Origin: Rapana venosa
Lineage: Eukaryota; Mollusca; Gastropoda; Neogastropoda; Muricidae
Length of the DNA: 64,000 nucleotides
Direction of reading: 5' to 3'
Assembly: GCA_028751875.1 (NCBI GenBank)
Contig: CM054140.1
Coordinates: 14,482,271-14,546,270 of the forward strand
Shown: one piece after another, positions 43,601 to 52,440 of the stretch
How the letters are laid out: every line of letters begins with the position of its first letter
Numbering within the stretch: the first letter of the stretch is position 1
Position numbers and translations under genes: made by a program
Notes under the pieces: model-generated
The model's database searches: none
Told to the model about the DNA's origin: nothing
The model's input: only the letters and a program-made list of their open reading frames with translations

Positions 43601-44032
43601 ATTTTGTTTCAAATGACTGGATTCGCTTTGCTGTTTCAGCAGTCAATGTGTTGATACCCTGTCTTAAACTGTATATAGTTGCACAGTTTTGTTCTGAGAT
43701 TTAAAATTTTACAAGGTGACAGCCCTGATATGTCCTCAGTGGTTGGCAGGAGTATAAACAACAAGATTGTATTGGATTGGATTGTTGTGAATGCTTTCAT
43801 GTTTTTTTCAAAAATTGTTTTGGTTTTGATGTTGAACTTTTGGTGTTTTTGTTTGGTTTTGGGTTTTTTAAAGTTTTTTTTTTTTTTACAGATTTGTCAC
43901 TGTAGTCAACAGAATTTTAATGTTAGAATTGAAAAGTCCTATGTACAAAATGAATTGTTGTTACAGATCAAAGTTGTTGCCCCCAAAACATCCACGCCAC
44001 TGGACCAGAATTTCTTCAAGAAGGATATCAAG
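19320..44032 (+). CDS. DUF389-domain membrane protein (partial gene model)
   Basis: Multi-exon gene for an uncharacterised polytopic membrane protein. Exons with phase-compatible GT/AG ends: 23122-24377, 26405-26482, 27678-27772, 29627-29722, 33581-33647, 34230-34297, 36441-36516, 36970-37075; then 39948-40092, 41088-41147 and 43967-44032; 19320-19546 is a probable 5' exon. The translation gives a small N-terminal domain (LVRNCLEEEGVKNVAWQK, VTFIEDSGMRCEDI), a charged linker (EFQKSIKSRLVVRQ), then the DUF389 core: FDYLILIILASVIAAIGLVE, VILVASMLISPLMGPILAGT, IGMFIALPSGAGVALSVLGG, VAISASLLPPAVNAGMLW, and IKVVAPKTSTPLDQ after the membrane region. DUF389 is common in prokaryotes and known in some invertebrates; function is unknown. 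Phase breaks between 37075 (phase 1) and 39948 (needs phase 2), so an exon is missing there; another is missing after 41147; the 3' end was not found. Confidence 0.85.
20525..20745 (+). repeat. ~35-bp tandem repeat ('cttgagtccaggaatggttc')
   Basis: Roughly six diverged units of 'acttgagtccaggaatggtt' plus 'ctcctgttgcattt', with a stray unit at 20925-20950. In the intron between the proposed 5' exon and the large acidic exon. Confidence 0.85.
21195..21625 (+). repeat. (GTGTA/GTAGT)n-rich low-complexity block
   Basis: Irregular runs of 'gtagtgtagtgtagtgt' alternate with an (ATT)n/(CA)n part at 21255-21410. The inner part 21260-21330 is the reverse complement of the tail 'gcgctatataaattccatat' found elsewhere. 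Confidence 0.8.
23122..24377 (+). CDS. Large acidic low-complexity exon of the DUF389 gene
   Basis: A 1256-bp exon, open throughout, between an acceptor at 23121 (ttatgttaacag) and a donor at 24378 (gtgagt). About 418 codons rich in Glu, Asp, Ser, Thr, Pro, Gln and Asn with few hydrophobics until the last 20 residues, where IDYTELVDFLPKLSLRS leads in phase 0 into LVRNCLEEEGVKNV of the next exon. It looks intrinsically disordered. Most DUF389 proteins I know of lack such an extension; whether it is always included in the mRNA is untested. No tandem protein repeat is evident. Confidence 0.75.
24531..24720 (-). mobile_element. tRNA-derived SINE, family A, 3' half, - orientation
   Basis: Carries the 3' stem-loop 'taagcactcatgtgctt' (24560-24576), then 'acatccagtccccatgtgca' and 'acacaatggcctactcttcc', ending near 'gcgcaagatgttct'. 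The tRNA-like head is absent. It lies about 150 bp after the donor at 24378. Confidence 0.8.
24950..25308 (+). pseudogene. C-terminal remnant of a LINE reverse transcriptase
   Basis: One frame reads HITPRLISLHWLPVPQRVNY to about 25080. A shift then gives SLRSAADSLCLRIPRFSQST, GRRSFSVSGPSIWNGLP and FKSNLKTYLFQT, with a stop at 25306-25308. This order (LHWLPV...R.VYKI, LR, GRRSFS..P.WN.LP, FK..LKTYLF) is the familiar C-terminal end of CR1/L2-like LINE proteins. The catalytic palm is missing, so it is a 5'-truncated dead copy. A (GT)n run at 25396-25447 and the tail 'gcgctatataaattcc' (25545-25560) follow. Confidence 0.8.
25396..25447 (+). repeat. (GT)n microsatellite
   Basis: About 26 uninterrupted GT units between the LINE remnant and its probable 3' tail. 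Confidence 0.95.
26486..26560 (+). repeat. 21-bp tandem repeat starting at an exon-intron border
   Basis: Three and a half units of 'gtgtattgttgagcacatt', beginning only three bases after the donor at 26483 (gtatgtgtattg) of the exon 26405-26482. Each unit repeats a GTGTATT sequence similar to the donor itself. Confidence 0.85.
27255..27400 (+). mobile_element. tRNA-derived SINE, family A, 3' half, + orientation
   Basis: 'gtaggccattgtgtgctggt', then 'gggactggatataaaataaa', then the stem-loop 'agcacataagtgcttatt' and 'ccattatcctcgatataaaa'. This copy shows the family 3' end in direct orientation. A 'gttcagtaggttacagaaac' segment, also at 25770, lies just upstream. Confidence 0.8.
27773..28240 (+). 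repeat. ~25-bp minisatellite beginning at the donor site
   Basis: About 19 units of 'tatcagcatctcacatac' plus 'cctgtat'. The array starts at the very first intron bases after exon 27678-27772 (the donor reads gtatttatcagc), so the 5' splice site sits at the array edge. Units contain 'atcag', which also ends the exon. Confidence 0.95.
28801..29512. mobile_element. Non-autonomous DNA element with TTAA duplication (piggyBac-type)
   Basis: TTAA stands on both sides (28797-28800 and 29513-29516). The ends are imperfect inverted repeats: left CCTCTTAACTGCC, right (reverse complement) CTACTAGACTGCC. The insertion splits a copy of dispersed repeat B: left flank 'gttgggcattctccag', right flank 'caccctgtgg'. 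Other copies of that repeat, for example 12760 and 59390, read across the site with no insert. No transposase is encoded; the 131-codon frame at 28816-29211 shows no DDD-type motif. TTAA targets are the hallmark of the piggyBac superfamily. Confidence 0.75.
29750..31108. other. Intron DNA with dispersed repeat B, no exon recognised
   Basis: The exon 29627-29722 ends in CAGT|GTAAAG. Afterwards, 29880-30010 is CT-rich, and 30125-30280 is a repeat B copy ('gcttaacactgtggaagtca'). 30560-30840 is AT-rich with no coding signal. Confidence 0.5.
31109..33195 (+). repeat. ~2.1-kb minisatellite, 45-52-bp unit
   Basis: Roughly 40-45 units of 'aaagcttgtcatggctgaag', 'acaggacagtgcaggttg' and 'ttctgct'. 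The main length variant adds 'aatt' (taaattaaagctt); near 32950-33090 several units lack 'ttgttctgc'. Most units carry an AAGCTT (HindIII) site. The last unit runs on into dispersed repeat C (33190-33300), so the array is an amplification of that repeat's left end. It occupies the intron between exons 29627-29722 and 33581-33647. Confidence 0.97.
33300..33575 (+). repeat. ~38-bp minisatellite ending at an acceptor site
   Basis: About seven units of 'agataaagatgataacgtca' plus 'gatcatgactgttcttac'. The last unit becomes 'gactgttcttctcccgttcag', the acceptor of exon 33581-33647. The polypyrimidine part 'ctgttctt' is within the repeat unit. Confidence 0.93.
33680..33850 (+). repeat. (CA)n-rich microsatellite
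   Basis: Interrupted CA runs in the intron after exon 33581-33647, starting about 30 bp past the donor at 33648. The reading frames through it are compositional. Confidence 0.9.
34328..34415 (+). repeat. (CT)n microsatellite after a donor site
   Basis: Interrupted CT tract that begins about 30 bp after the donor at 34298 (gtaagt) of exon 34230-34297. Confidence 0.9.
35457..36285 (+). repeat. ~31-bp minisatellite in which each unit holds an acceptor-like motif
   Basis: About 25 units of 'ctgtagattgacaaatga' plus 'taagtattttttc'. Each unit reads as a pyrimidine run followed by TGTAG|A, a near-canonical 3' splice site, and also contains 'ataagtat', similar to a donor. The array ends about 155 bp upstream of exon 36441-36516. 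On the minus strand the period keeps three frames open over 100-250 codons; these are repeat artefacts. Confidence 0.95.
37290..38190 (-). mobile_element. Two tandem dispersed-repeat/SINE copies with a 32-bp minisatellite
   Basis: Two successive copies (37295-37500 and 37705-38185) of the 'gagctccgaggttcacc' segment followed by the family A body. In the second, the sub-segment 'gtgtgcacaagctgttcaca' plus 'tgtgtttgttat' is amplified about four times (37916-38045). Poly-C at 38198-38221 follows. The missing DUF389 exon ought to lie in this intron (37076-39947) but was not recognised. Confidence 0.7.
38590..38930 (+). repeat. ~43-bp minisatellite ('cagttcttctcagagtcttc')
   Basis: About eight units of 'aacagttcttctcagagtct' plus 'tccattattctgttcagtta'. 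Every unit has a pyrimidine-rich stretch followed by CAG. It lies in the same DUF389 intron. Confidence 0.95.
39215..39770. repeat. Cluster of dispersed repeats B, C and D
   Basis: 39215-39350: repeat B ('aacaccctaggggtcacaca'). 39385-39565: repeat C ('gcttgtcatggctgaagaca' to 'ggcctgggcc'). 39655-39760: repeat D ('actcagacagcaactattgt' to 'cagtgcatccgacttt'), whose reverse complement is at 59790-59890. Confidence 0.65.
40606..40680. repeat. (AT)n microsatellite
   Basis: About 75 bp of AT dinucleotides with a few breaks. In the intron between exons 39948-40092 and 41088-41147. Confidence 0.95.
41278..41455 (-). mobile_element. SINE family A-related copy, - orientation
   Basis: 'tttgcacatggggcctcagt', 'gagtctcatccaaaggac', a poly-T/poly-G run, then 'ggatggagtcaacactgatg' and 'cctccatggtagctc', ending in 'aacactctaaccactac'. 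The same 3' part occurs at 38085-38190. The end 'caacactctaaccactac' is the reverse of a tRNA-like head. Confidence 0.65.
41640..41762 (+). repeat. ~20-bp tandem repeat ('ggttgggtggaatagctgt')
   Basis: About six diverged units with small indels, in the intron after exon 41088-41147. Confidence 0.85.
42050..43100. repeat. Two degraded copies of one repeat, error-rich sequence
   Basis: Bases at about 42115-42370 and 42475-42750 match each other in order: 'acacaacaaa/acacagtcct', 'cgcacagaagattcgttg' and 'aacacagaagattagttg', 'acaaacaccaaatgtg' and 'acgaaaaaccaaatgtgcg'. Homopolymers are long and irregular (poly-G at 43051-43071). One or more DUF389 exons should lie between 41147 and 43967; this block may have replaced or obscured them. 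Confidence 0.45.
43180..43650 (-). pseudogene. 3' end of another RTE-like LINE
   Basis: On the minus strand, discontinuous frames read the end of a reverse transcriptase: a segment with GHVTR-like and GRKRGRQ-like residues, then DNIREWT and RRLTMASSFVS. It ends at a short (GAT)n tail near 43223-43238. The order matches RTE-type C-termini but the family differs from the copy at 2677-4095. Frameshifts and 5' truncation make it dead. Confidence 0.7.
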
Positions 44033-44089
44033 GTTAGGCTCTAAATGTGTTTTACATGTTGGTGTTGTTGCTGTTGTCGTTGTTGTGCG

Positions 44090-46476
44090 TGTGTGTGTGT
44101 GTGTATGTATGTATGTCAAGTCAAGTCAAGTCAAGTCAAAATTTTATTTCCAGATGGTACATTGAATAAGCAATGCATTTGCTTTTTTTCATCAAGCCAT
44201 CTATCTAAGAACAAATTTCGTAATGATTATACTAAGACACTACATTATTGCATCATTTACCATTAAATTAAACCAGTAAAAAAAAATTTTAAAAAGAGGA
44301 AAAAGTCGATAAGGAAATACATTGAAAATACAAATTACCACATATACATATACACGCACACACATACTCATGCACACCTGAGCGCGTGCGCGCTCACGTC
44401 CACACACACATTTAAATAAAAATGTTTTAAGAATTAAAAAAAGAAAATCATAAAACGTCAGGACAAACAAATTACTTCTCTTACTGTTTCATCCATTTTT
44501 TCACGTTTATACTTTAGATAATAAAAAAGGTACAGGAATAAAAAAAGTTAGAAAAAACTAGGCATTCGTCATTTTCTGATAATTTTTACCTTCAATGACT
44601 CCCTCCCCCTCCTCCTCCACCCAGCAAACGTGTTTTTTTTATGCGCTCATATTTTTCAAATAGCGCTTTTTTTTAAATGACATATTCACACAATAACTAT
44701 CAAAGCAAGAGGAGTCAATAAGATTACAATAATGATTATTATAATAGAGATACAATTATAACAACAATCACCCATCACCATGAGACAACAATATAACAAA
44801 TGATCCCCATCACCATGAGACAACAACATAACGATGATAACAGAAAAGCATTGGAAAGGATGGGGGTGGGGGAGGAGTATCAAGGGGGAAGGGGAAATAC
44901 ACCTTCAATCAAATAGAGAAATAATAATTTTTTTTTAAAACCAATTATTCAAACAAGTAGAACCCCTATACGATACAGAATTCAAAAGCCCATAACCAAC
45001 TGGACTATCAAACTAAAACAATATCAAACTAAAACAGTATCGCTTATAATAGTACTATTAATCTCATCTCTAACTGCAATAAAAACAACATCCACGATAA
45101 AATCTATTGAATTAGACAAGACAAAGGGCATGAGGAGAGGAGAGGAGAGGAGAGAGAACTCGAACTCGAATGTTTTAATGAGGATAATTGGATAAGCCAG
45201 AGGCTTCTTTACACCAGGTCCTCAAAAACAACAAAAAAAAACAACAACAACAACAACAACAAAACTAACATAAAAACCAAAGAAAAAAAAAAACAAAGGC
45301 AAACAAACATGAAGAAATGCATAGCATAATTATACACAATGAAGCTAACAAAAACTCAATCACTTAGTTATACTTCCAATCAACTGCTCACATTAACATT
45401 TAATTATGTACTAAACCAGCCAATCAATACAAATTGACTAATTTCATGTCTACACACATCAAAATTTCCTCACACATAAAGATACATTCACACTACACCA
45501 TCCACACTCGCACACCATGCATTTCAAAACGACTAAACGAAGCAATCAGCCCACTATTTTTTAAAAGTTTGGGACAGAAATGGAAACGACTTTTCTTTAC
45601 ATCAGTTATTGCAATGAAAGTAAATGATGTAACAACTCTCTTTCCACAGTCAATCAGTTTACAAACACAGCACACACACCACACACACACACACACCCAT
45701 CACACACATACACACACACGCACGCACGCACGTATGCCCACACACATGCAGGAACAACACTCACACATGCACATGAATCAATTCGAATAACCATATCCAA
45801 TTAATATATATAATCAAAAATGACACGACTAACAAATCCAATTTTTTCTACTTTAACAGAACCAAACGCAATCGCAACATACACCATGTCAATGCCATAA
45901 AGAGCAAACAAACATAGCTCAAGATAATAAAAAAAAAATCCACTCTCAGACACGCACGCGCGCACGCACACACACATGCATACATAGTCATATGAATGCC
46001 CATATGAATAAATAAACCATCCAAGTCGACATTCTAATCACAAATCCAATTCATTCTTAACAGGAAAAAAAAATGCACCCCATACACCATTTCATTACAT
46101 AAAGAGCAAGAACAACAACAACCCATAACAGTTCAAGATAATAAGAATGTCTATGCACACACACTCGTTGCGCGCGGGCACGCACACACAGACACACACA
46201 CACACACACACGTGCGCGCGCGGCGCCGCGAACGCACGCTCAAAAACATGCATTGACATGAATACACAAAAAAATAAACAATTAACCCAGGACCTTATAG
46301 GTAAGAAATTCAATAATTCTACATTGATAAACATGCAAACCTTTACCTTTTCAATGACATAAGAACAAAACACAACGAAGTTCAAGACAATCGATATGTA
46401 ACACACAACACACCGCCACACACCCCCCCCCACCCACAAACCCACTCAAATCACTGTCAAAGCAGTCATCCCCCAA
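44090..46476. repeat. Simple-repeat-rich DNA up to the second gap
   Basis: (GT)n at 44088-44105, (GTCAA)n at 44115-44139 leading into an element end ('ttgaataagcaatgcatttg', 44161-44180), an element end at 45140-45220 ('gaactcgaactcgaatgttt', 'ataagccagaggctt'), (CAA)n at 45240-45262, and CA-rich tracts at 45670-45725, 45950-45980 and 46155-46215. No exon was recognised after 44032. Confidence 0.6.
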
Positions 46477-46976
46477 NNNNNNNNNNNNNNNNNNNNNNNN
46501 NNNNNNNNNNNNNNNNNNNNNNNNNNNNNNNNNNNNNNNNNNNNNNNNNNNNNNNNNNNNNNNNNNNNNNNNNNNNNNNNNNNNNNNNNNNNNNNNNNNN
46601 NNNNNNNNNNNNNNNNNNNNNNNNNNNNNNNNNNNNNNNNNNNNNNNNNNNNNNNNNNNNNNNNNNNNNNNNNNNNNNNNNNNNNNNNNNNNNNNNNNNN
46701 NNNNNNNNNNNNNNNNNNNNNNNNNNNNNNNNNNNNNNNNNNNNNNNNNNNNNNNNNNNNNNNNNNNNNNNNNNNNNNNNNNNNNNNNNNNNNNNNNNNN
46801 NNNNNNNNNNNNNNNNNNNNNNNNNNNNNNNNNNNNNNNNNNNNNNNNNNNNNNNNNNNNNNNNNNNNNNNNNNNNNNNNNNNNNNNNNNNNNNNNNNNN
46901 NNNNNNNNNNNNNNNNNNNNNNNNNNNNNNNNNNNNNNNNNNNNNNNNNNNNNNNNNNNNNNNNNNNNNNNNNNNN
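46477..46976. other. Assembly gap, 500 N
   Basis: Exactly 500 unknown bases, a placeholder length. To its right the sequence quality looks poor for about 5.5 kb, and a long LINE copy begins at 47255. Confidence 0.99.
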
Positions 46977-47254
46977 TTAAATAAAATTTAAAAAAGGAGT
47001 GGGGGGGATGGTTCTTGGTTTTAGGATGGGGGGTTTTTTTCCCCCCTTTTTGTTGAAATTAAAAAGTCCTTGGAATATCCAATTTATCGACTTCCCCCTA
47101 AAGCGCTATGTTTTTGAAATGTAAAATTTCTTAATCAAAATAAAATTTTAAAAAACGGGTTTTTAAGAGCTTTCTGTCATGCAAACAAACCAAAGAAACC
47201 ACCCACACACGCTGAAAAAATCACATGGTTGTTTGTTACCTAATGTTTTAATTA

Positions 47255-50200
47255 ATATCAATTGGCACGAACTTCTTTCCCCCCATGTCCAGTCTGAACG
47301 CAAAACCCGGGAAAAAAACCAACCACCCCCTGGACAGAAGTCAGTTCCTGTTCAGCACGTCCTGGATCTCTGTGTAGGGGCCCCTGCCGGATTTCGATGT
47401 TGTTTTTTTTTTTCTTTTTTTTTTCTTTTTTTTTCTTTTTTTGTTTTTTTTTGATTAACATCTCGAGAGTTTACACGTTCCTAAGTGAAGTGTCTGTTTT
47501 CGTTTTAAGTACCAGAAAGCACATCACTGTTTGTGTAGATTTCAGAGTGGGGCCCTTTTTCCCTTTTTTCCATAGTTCGTATACATTTACTTCTGCATGT
47601 CTTGATATAGGGAAAATCTTTCCTCAATCATGAGTTCTCTGACTGCCCCGCAATCGTCGTTGGCCTATAGGCCGTTTTGTCGTCATTTAAGGGGAAAAAC
47701 ACATGCTTCATTTCACTTTTACGGGTTCCCGTAACCCCCCAGGGTTGGGGGGCGCATGGTGGACGAACGGGGGACCCGGGATCACTTAGCGGGGTCGTGG
47801 GCAAGTGCTGGGGACACTGAAGCCCTCCCCTGTCCATCACGGATGTCGTCCCCCCCTTTCCCTTTGTCTGCCCCGTCTTCCTTCCCCCCTGGATTTTTCT
47901 TGCGGATGGTTTTGAAAGTCCTTCTGAGGTGTTCGTCCCCATCCCATCGGGTTTTTCCTCTTTTTCGCCGGGGTCAGTAGGTCTTATAACCCCGCCCCTT
48001 TTGAGTGATCTTCTGCGGATTCATTGTTGGTGACAGCCCTTGTATGAGATGCCAAGGAGCCTTTGAGGCATCTCTTTTCTACTTTGGATCCTTTTGTAGG
48101 TCTGCGTTTAGTGCCAGCCTCACATGGTAAAGCATGTTTGAGGTGACTAGCGCGTTTAGAAACTTTCCCTTTGGTTCGGAGGTGTTTCTGCTCCCCATAT
48201 GGCTTCATCTTCCCATTGGTGCTGTTTGTGCCGCTCTTGCTGGGATTTGGTTTTCGCCCTCCTCGCTTTGATGGCCCCAAAGGTACGAAATGGCACCTGT
48301 CTCTTTTTTTCCGCTGAGGTGATCTTGGGGTGTTGGCTGGCCTTTTTTGTCATGATTTGGTTTTTTCCGGCATGATTTCCATGCCGTATCGGGAGGTATT
48401 TCGTTCCTTTTCTTCACTAGGATGGCCAGTTCCCTTCTTTCCTCCCAGACCGTCAATGTCATGGGCAAACCTGGGGTTTGGGTGATTGTTCGCCTCCAAA
48501 TGGACTGTGCCCTGTGTGGTTTCAAAGGCGTCGTCATAGCTTAAAGGGAAAAATTTTAAAATGTGCGGCGACGCAGACCCCCCTGTCGGCCCCCAACGAG
48601 GTACAACCTTCCCCACCGTCCCCTGTACGGTAGCACTGGGGGCCCTTTGAGTAGAGTTTTTATGGTGTGGACAGCTTCTGGCCATTTTGAATTTGTTAGG
48701 TGGGCCCACAGAGCGTCTGCCAACTCTATCGAAGGCTTTTTAAAAATCAATGAAGACGTGGAAGATTCTTGGAGCGGGGCGAAATTTTTCACAAAACCCC
48801 CCGGTTTAAATTCTTTTTCGTGGTGTTCTTTTGGGGCGGAAACGGCCTGCTCTTTGGGCGATGTCTCTTTCCCTGTGGTTTCACCGGCGGTCACTTTCAG
48901 CATGACTTTACGGGTGACTTATGGGGTGTTGTCCTGTAGTTTTGGCACGTGGGGTTTTTCCTTTTCTTTTTGGGGGGGGAGTTATGATGAGTGGGGGTTG
49001 GCCGGTGTAGGATTAGTTGAAAAAATCTTGTTGAGAAAATTTTAAGGATTCTGAGTTTCCCCGTGTTGGATCAGCTCTGTGGGGGTGTTGTGAATCCTGC
49101 TTTTTTGATTTTCCTTTTTTCAGCCCTAATTGATTTACTTTTCGGTGAATTGGGAAGTTGTTTTAAAATTATGAGGGTTTTGGGGTTTTGGGCAAAGAAC
49201 GCGGGTCCCTAGGTCTGGTTTGATTGTAGAGTTTTTCGGAAAGTATTCCTCCATTGCCAACGATTTCCTTTTTTCTTTAGGAAAATTCCTTTTTCTTTGT
49301 CCTGGATGTTACTTTTACTCTTCCTTTTTCGTTTGTGGGGGCCCCTTTAACAAATTTGGTATGCCTTTTCTCTAATTATTCTTTTGTAGGCTTCTTCGAT
49401 TTCGGTAATTTGGGGTTTTCTACCAATTTTCCTTTTCCTTTGTCTTCTTTTATGTCTTCCTGTCTTTTTTCTTTTTTTTTTTCTTCTCTGTACTCAACGC
49501 TCCTCCTGTAGTGTTCTTGGGCTCTTTTTTAGGTCTCGTCTTTTTTCACACATTTTCAAGATTTCTTGTGACCCAGGTTGTGTTTTTCGGCGAGTTTGCC
49601 AAAAAGTTGCTTGCTGTCTCGTCATCACTGTGTTAAAACTGGTGGTCACGTTCGGCATCTTCTTCAAGTGCCGCGTGGTGCGAAAATTTCCCCCCTATTG
49701 TTGTTGGAAGGGCTCGGCATGGGGGGTCCTTCAGTTTGTCCCGGTTGAACTTGAGTCGGGTTTTTTTGCTTATTGGTCTTTTTCAATCGGACTCTAAAAT
49801 TTAGGAGCACGGGTCATGATCGCTGCCCCTGTCTGCACCTGGGGAAAGTCCTCGTCTTTGGGTCTGTTGATGCCAGATCAAACCGGTTCTGCACCAGGAT
49901 GTAGTCCCAAACTGGTTGTGATGGATCCCATTGGGTGCTGCCATGTCCAGCGTCGGGGTGCCCTTTTGTTTCCAAGGGGATTGGCGGGACCGTGTCGTTG
50001 TAGTGGGAAATTCCCGTAGTCGGGGTCCCCCCCTTGGGGGTTTTATTACAGGGGGGACGCAGAATTGCTCCCGTCTTTCAGTGCGTCTCCCCCCCACCTT
50101 GGCGTTCCATTCCCCCGGGAGATCAAGATGTCTTTCTTGTTTTTATCGATGATGCCCCCTGTTTTGTAGAATTTTCTACGACTTCGTCATCGTGATCCGT

Positions 50201-50830
50201 TGTTGGGCTTGGGTTGAATCACTGTGAGTTGAATGGGGCGCCCTGAGGGGGATGGCCAAAATCCGGCTTTTATGGGTAGTATCCTATTACCCGGGTTTTT
50301 GATGTTTTTTGTTGACAAGCATGCCTAGCCCTTATAGCTTGTCCGCTCCCGCAAGTGGCAAAGGCCCTCGTCGTATGGGTTCACCCTGTTTTTATAGACC
50401 CCAGAGACCTACCAGATGCCCGGGGTACTTGTCCAGTCGTAAATCAGTTTTGGGTTTGCCTGTTGGGCCAGACTTTGACTTCCACGTTGCGATGGAGATG
50501 TAGTCCCTTTCCCTTTATCTTTTTTTTTGGGGTTCCCCCAGTAACATTGGCGCCTCCGCCCTGGTGGGGAGACGGAGGCGCGGTCCCTTTTTGCCCGGGC
50601 GGCGACCGATCCGGTTATTCTTTATTTTCGTCCGTTCCTTTTTGCGTGTCTTGGGGAAAAATAGGGCGGCGCCCATCTTCTCCCGGCGTGATTTTTTTGG
50701 GGGGGGTTGACTCCCACATGTACTGGTACCGGGGTTTCATGGTTACCGGTAGCAGAGGCACCTCTGACCCGACCCTGACTGCTTCCTCACTAATGTAAAA
50801 ACCCACTAACTACTGCCCGTAGGGGTCCTC
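47255..50830 (-). pseudogene. Nearly full-length LINE (family L2x): endonuclease, RT, 3' UTR, many indels
   Basis: Read on the minus strand. 50830-49800: APE-type endonuclease remnants, including a stretch with AAPNGIHHNQ and the C-terminal GSDHDP, where SDH is the endonuclease signature. 48800-48540: RT palm (FHVFIDF, then KAFDRV after a stop). 48600-48440: VRQGC-like region and FADDIDGL-like box, reading FAHDIDGLGGK here. 48420-48000: remainder, with YGMEI and EKTK. 47960-47630: C-terminus (HDR..., SSVM-like) matching 18232-18478. 47630-47255: 3' UTR matching 18479-18965. Frames change every 50-150 bp. Part of this may be sequencing error, given the many odd homopolymers. Confidence 0.75.
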
Positions 50831-52440
50831 CTTTATTTTTCAGGTTTCTCCAAATTTTTTTTCAAGTTTGATGTTCATCAGTTGCTGACAAATGGGGAAG
50901 ATTAGCTGATGGGGTGTGGTGAAACCCCTGCTGCCAGTGTCAAACCCCTTTCAGCCCTCTTCAACCTCGATTTTCAAGCCCAAAAGCATTTTTTAGTAAA
51001 AGGGGTGTGTCAATAAAAAACGTACCCCCTCCCCTATCGCAGCATGTGTTTATCTGAGAAAGAGCTTTTAAAGGGGTACATTAATTACCATTCACTTTTA
51101 TGTTGAAAAAATGACCGGCTTTTTTTTTGTTTTCTTGAGAGGGAGAGAAGAGACGAGAAGAGAGAGAAAGAAAACTCGAACTCAAAAATTTTATTCAAAA
51201 AAAGGCCTTGGCCCATACATAAAAGGGGGGGGGGGGGGGGGGGGGGGGGGTTCCCAACTGTTTAAATTTTTTAGTGAGAAAAAATAATAACACAAAAAAA
51301 CCAAATTTTTAATGTATACCCACAACTACCACAATAAAAATCATTCCCAAAAAAAATGACTTAAGAAACCCAGATATCTTTTATTCTAAAGGTTTACACA
51401 AAATAAAAAAGGCTGGCCCAAAATTTCGGGTAACTAGTTTCCATGGGTAGACAATCTAAAAAAATTTAGGCGCTACTTTTTTCCGGGAATGAATTCTGTC
51501 TTCTCTTTTAATACGGGGAAAGCACAGCACAACGGGCAGGATAGCTCGTGGTCGGAGCACTCGCTTTCCCCCAGCCAATTAAGCAGCGTCGAGCGGGGTT
51601 ACCTTTGGGAGGGTGCCCTTTTTGCGCGCCTTGGCTTCAGTACAGTTCCCCCAGTTCACCCGCTGTAAATGGGACCTGCCCTCTTTAGGGTCAGGGAAGG
51701 TAAAGCAGGAGGGGAGGGGATTGGGGGGGGGGTAAATTTGTGGGGGGGGTTTGGGGGGGGGGGGGGGGGGGGGTTTTGGGGGGGTTTGGGGGGGGGCCCT
51801 TTTTTTTTATTTTTAAGAAAAAATTTGGGAAAATTTTAAAAATTTTTTCCTTTTTGCTTACTAATTTTTCATGCGCCGGGGGGCTCTTTTCATGTTTATA
51901 TTTTTAAATTTATGAACATTTTTTTTTTGTTTCCCCTTTTTTTTTTTAAATATTTTTTTTTCAAAATTATGTCCATTCAAACTTTGATAAGGGTTTGAAT
52001 GGTTTTTGAACCCTTAAAGTTGTACATTTTTAAATTTTACTGTTTTGTTTTTATGACATTCACTGCCGCAAGGCAGCAATCAGTCTTTTTTCTGAAAAAA
52101 CCAAAACTCCTTTTAATTTCCCACATTTGATTGACCAAACAAAAACCCCAAAACCCAAATTCCAAAACAGGTACGTATTTGTGAAGCCCCTGCTTTTCCC
52201 CTTGATATCAGATATAAGACTTTAAGACTTAAAAAAGGAACCGCCTCATCCAAAGCGATCTTAATCCAAATTTCAGTGCTCTTACAGCACTTCTAGAAGA
52301 GGGGTATCTATTTGGGTTCACTTAAACAAAAAATTAGGGGTACGTTTTTTAAGCCTAAAAACGGTTAAAAAAAGTGGGTACTGATTCACAATGTGTTTTC
52401 AGCTGCATCCAGTCCCCAAATTTCCAACCATATAACCCTG
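50830..52440. repeat. Homopolymer-laden low-quality region
   Basis: Contains poly-G runs (51225-51250, 51720-51800), an element end at 51130-51230 ('actcgaactcaaaaatttta') related to 45160-45220, and a degraded tRNA/5S SINE at 51533-51722. No supported exon. Confidence 0.6.
51533..51722 (+). mobile_element. tRNA/5S chimeric SINE, degraded second copy
   Basis: Aligns by eye with 62532-62717: 'gggcaggatagctcgtggtc', 'aattaagcagcgtcgagcgg', 'gcgcgccttggcttcagtac', 'gccctctttagggtcaggga'. Several one-base gaps; it dissolves into poly-G after 51720. Confidence 0.85.
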
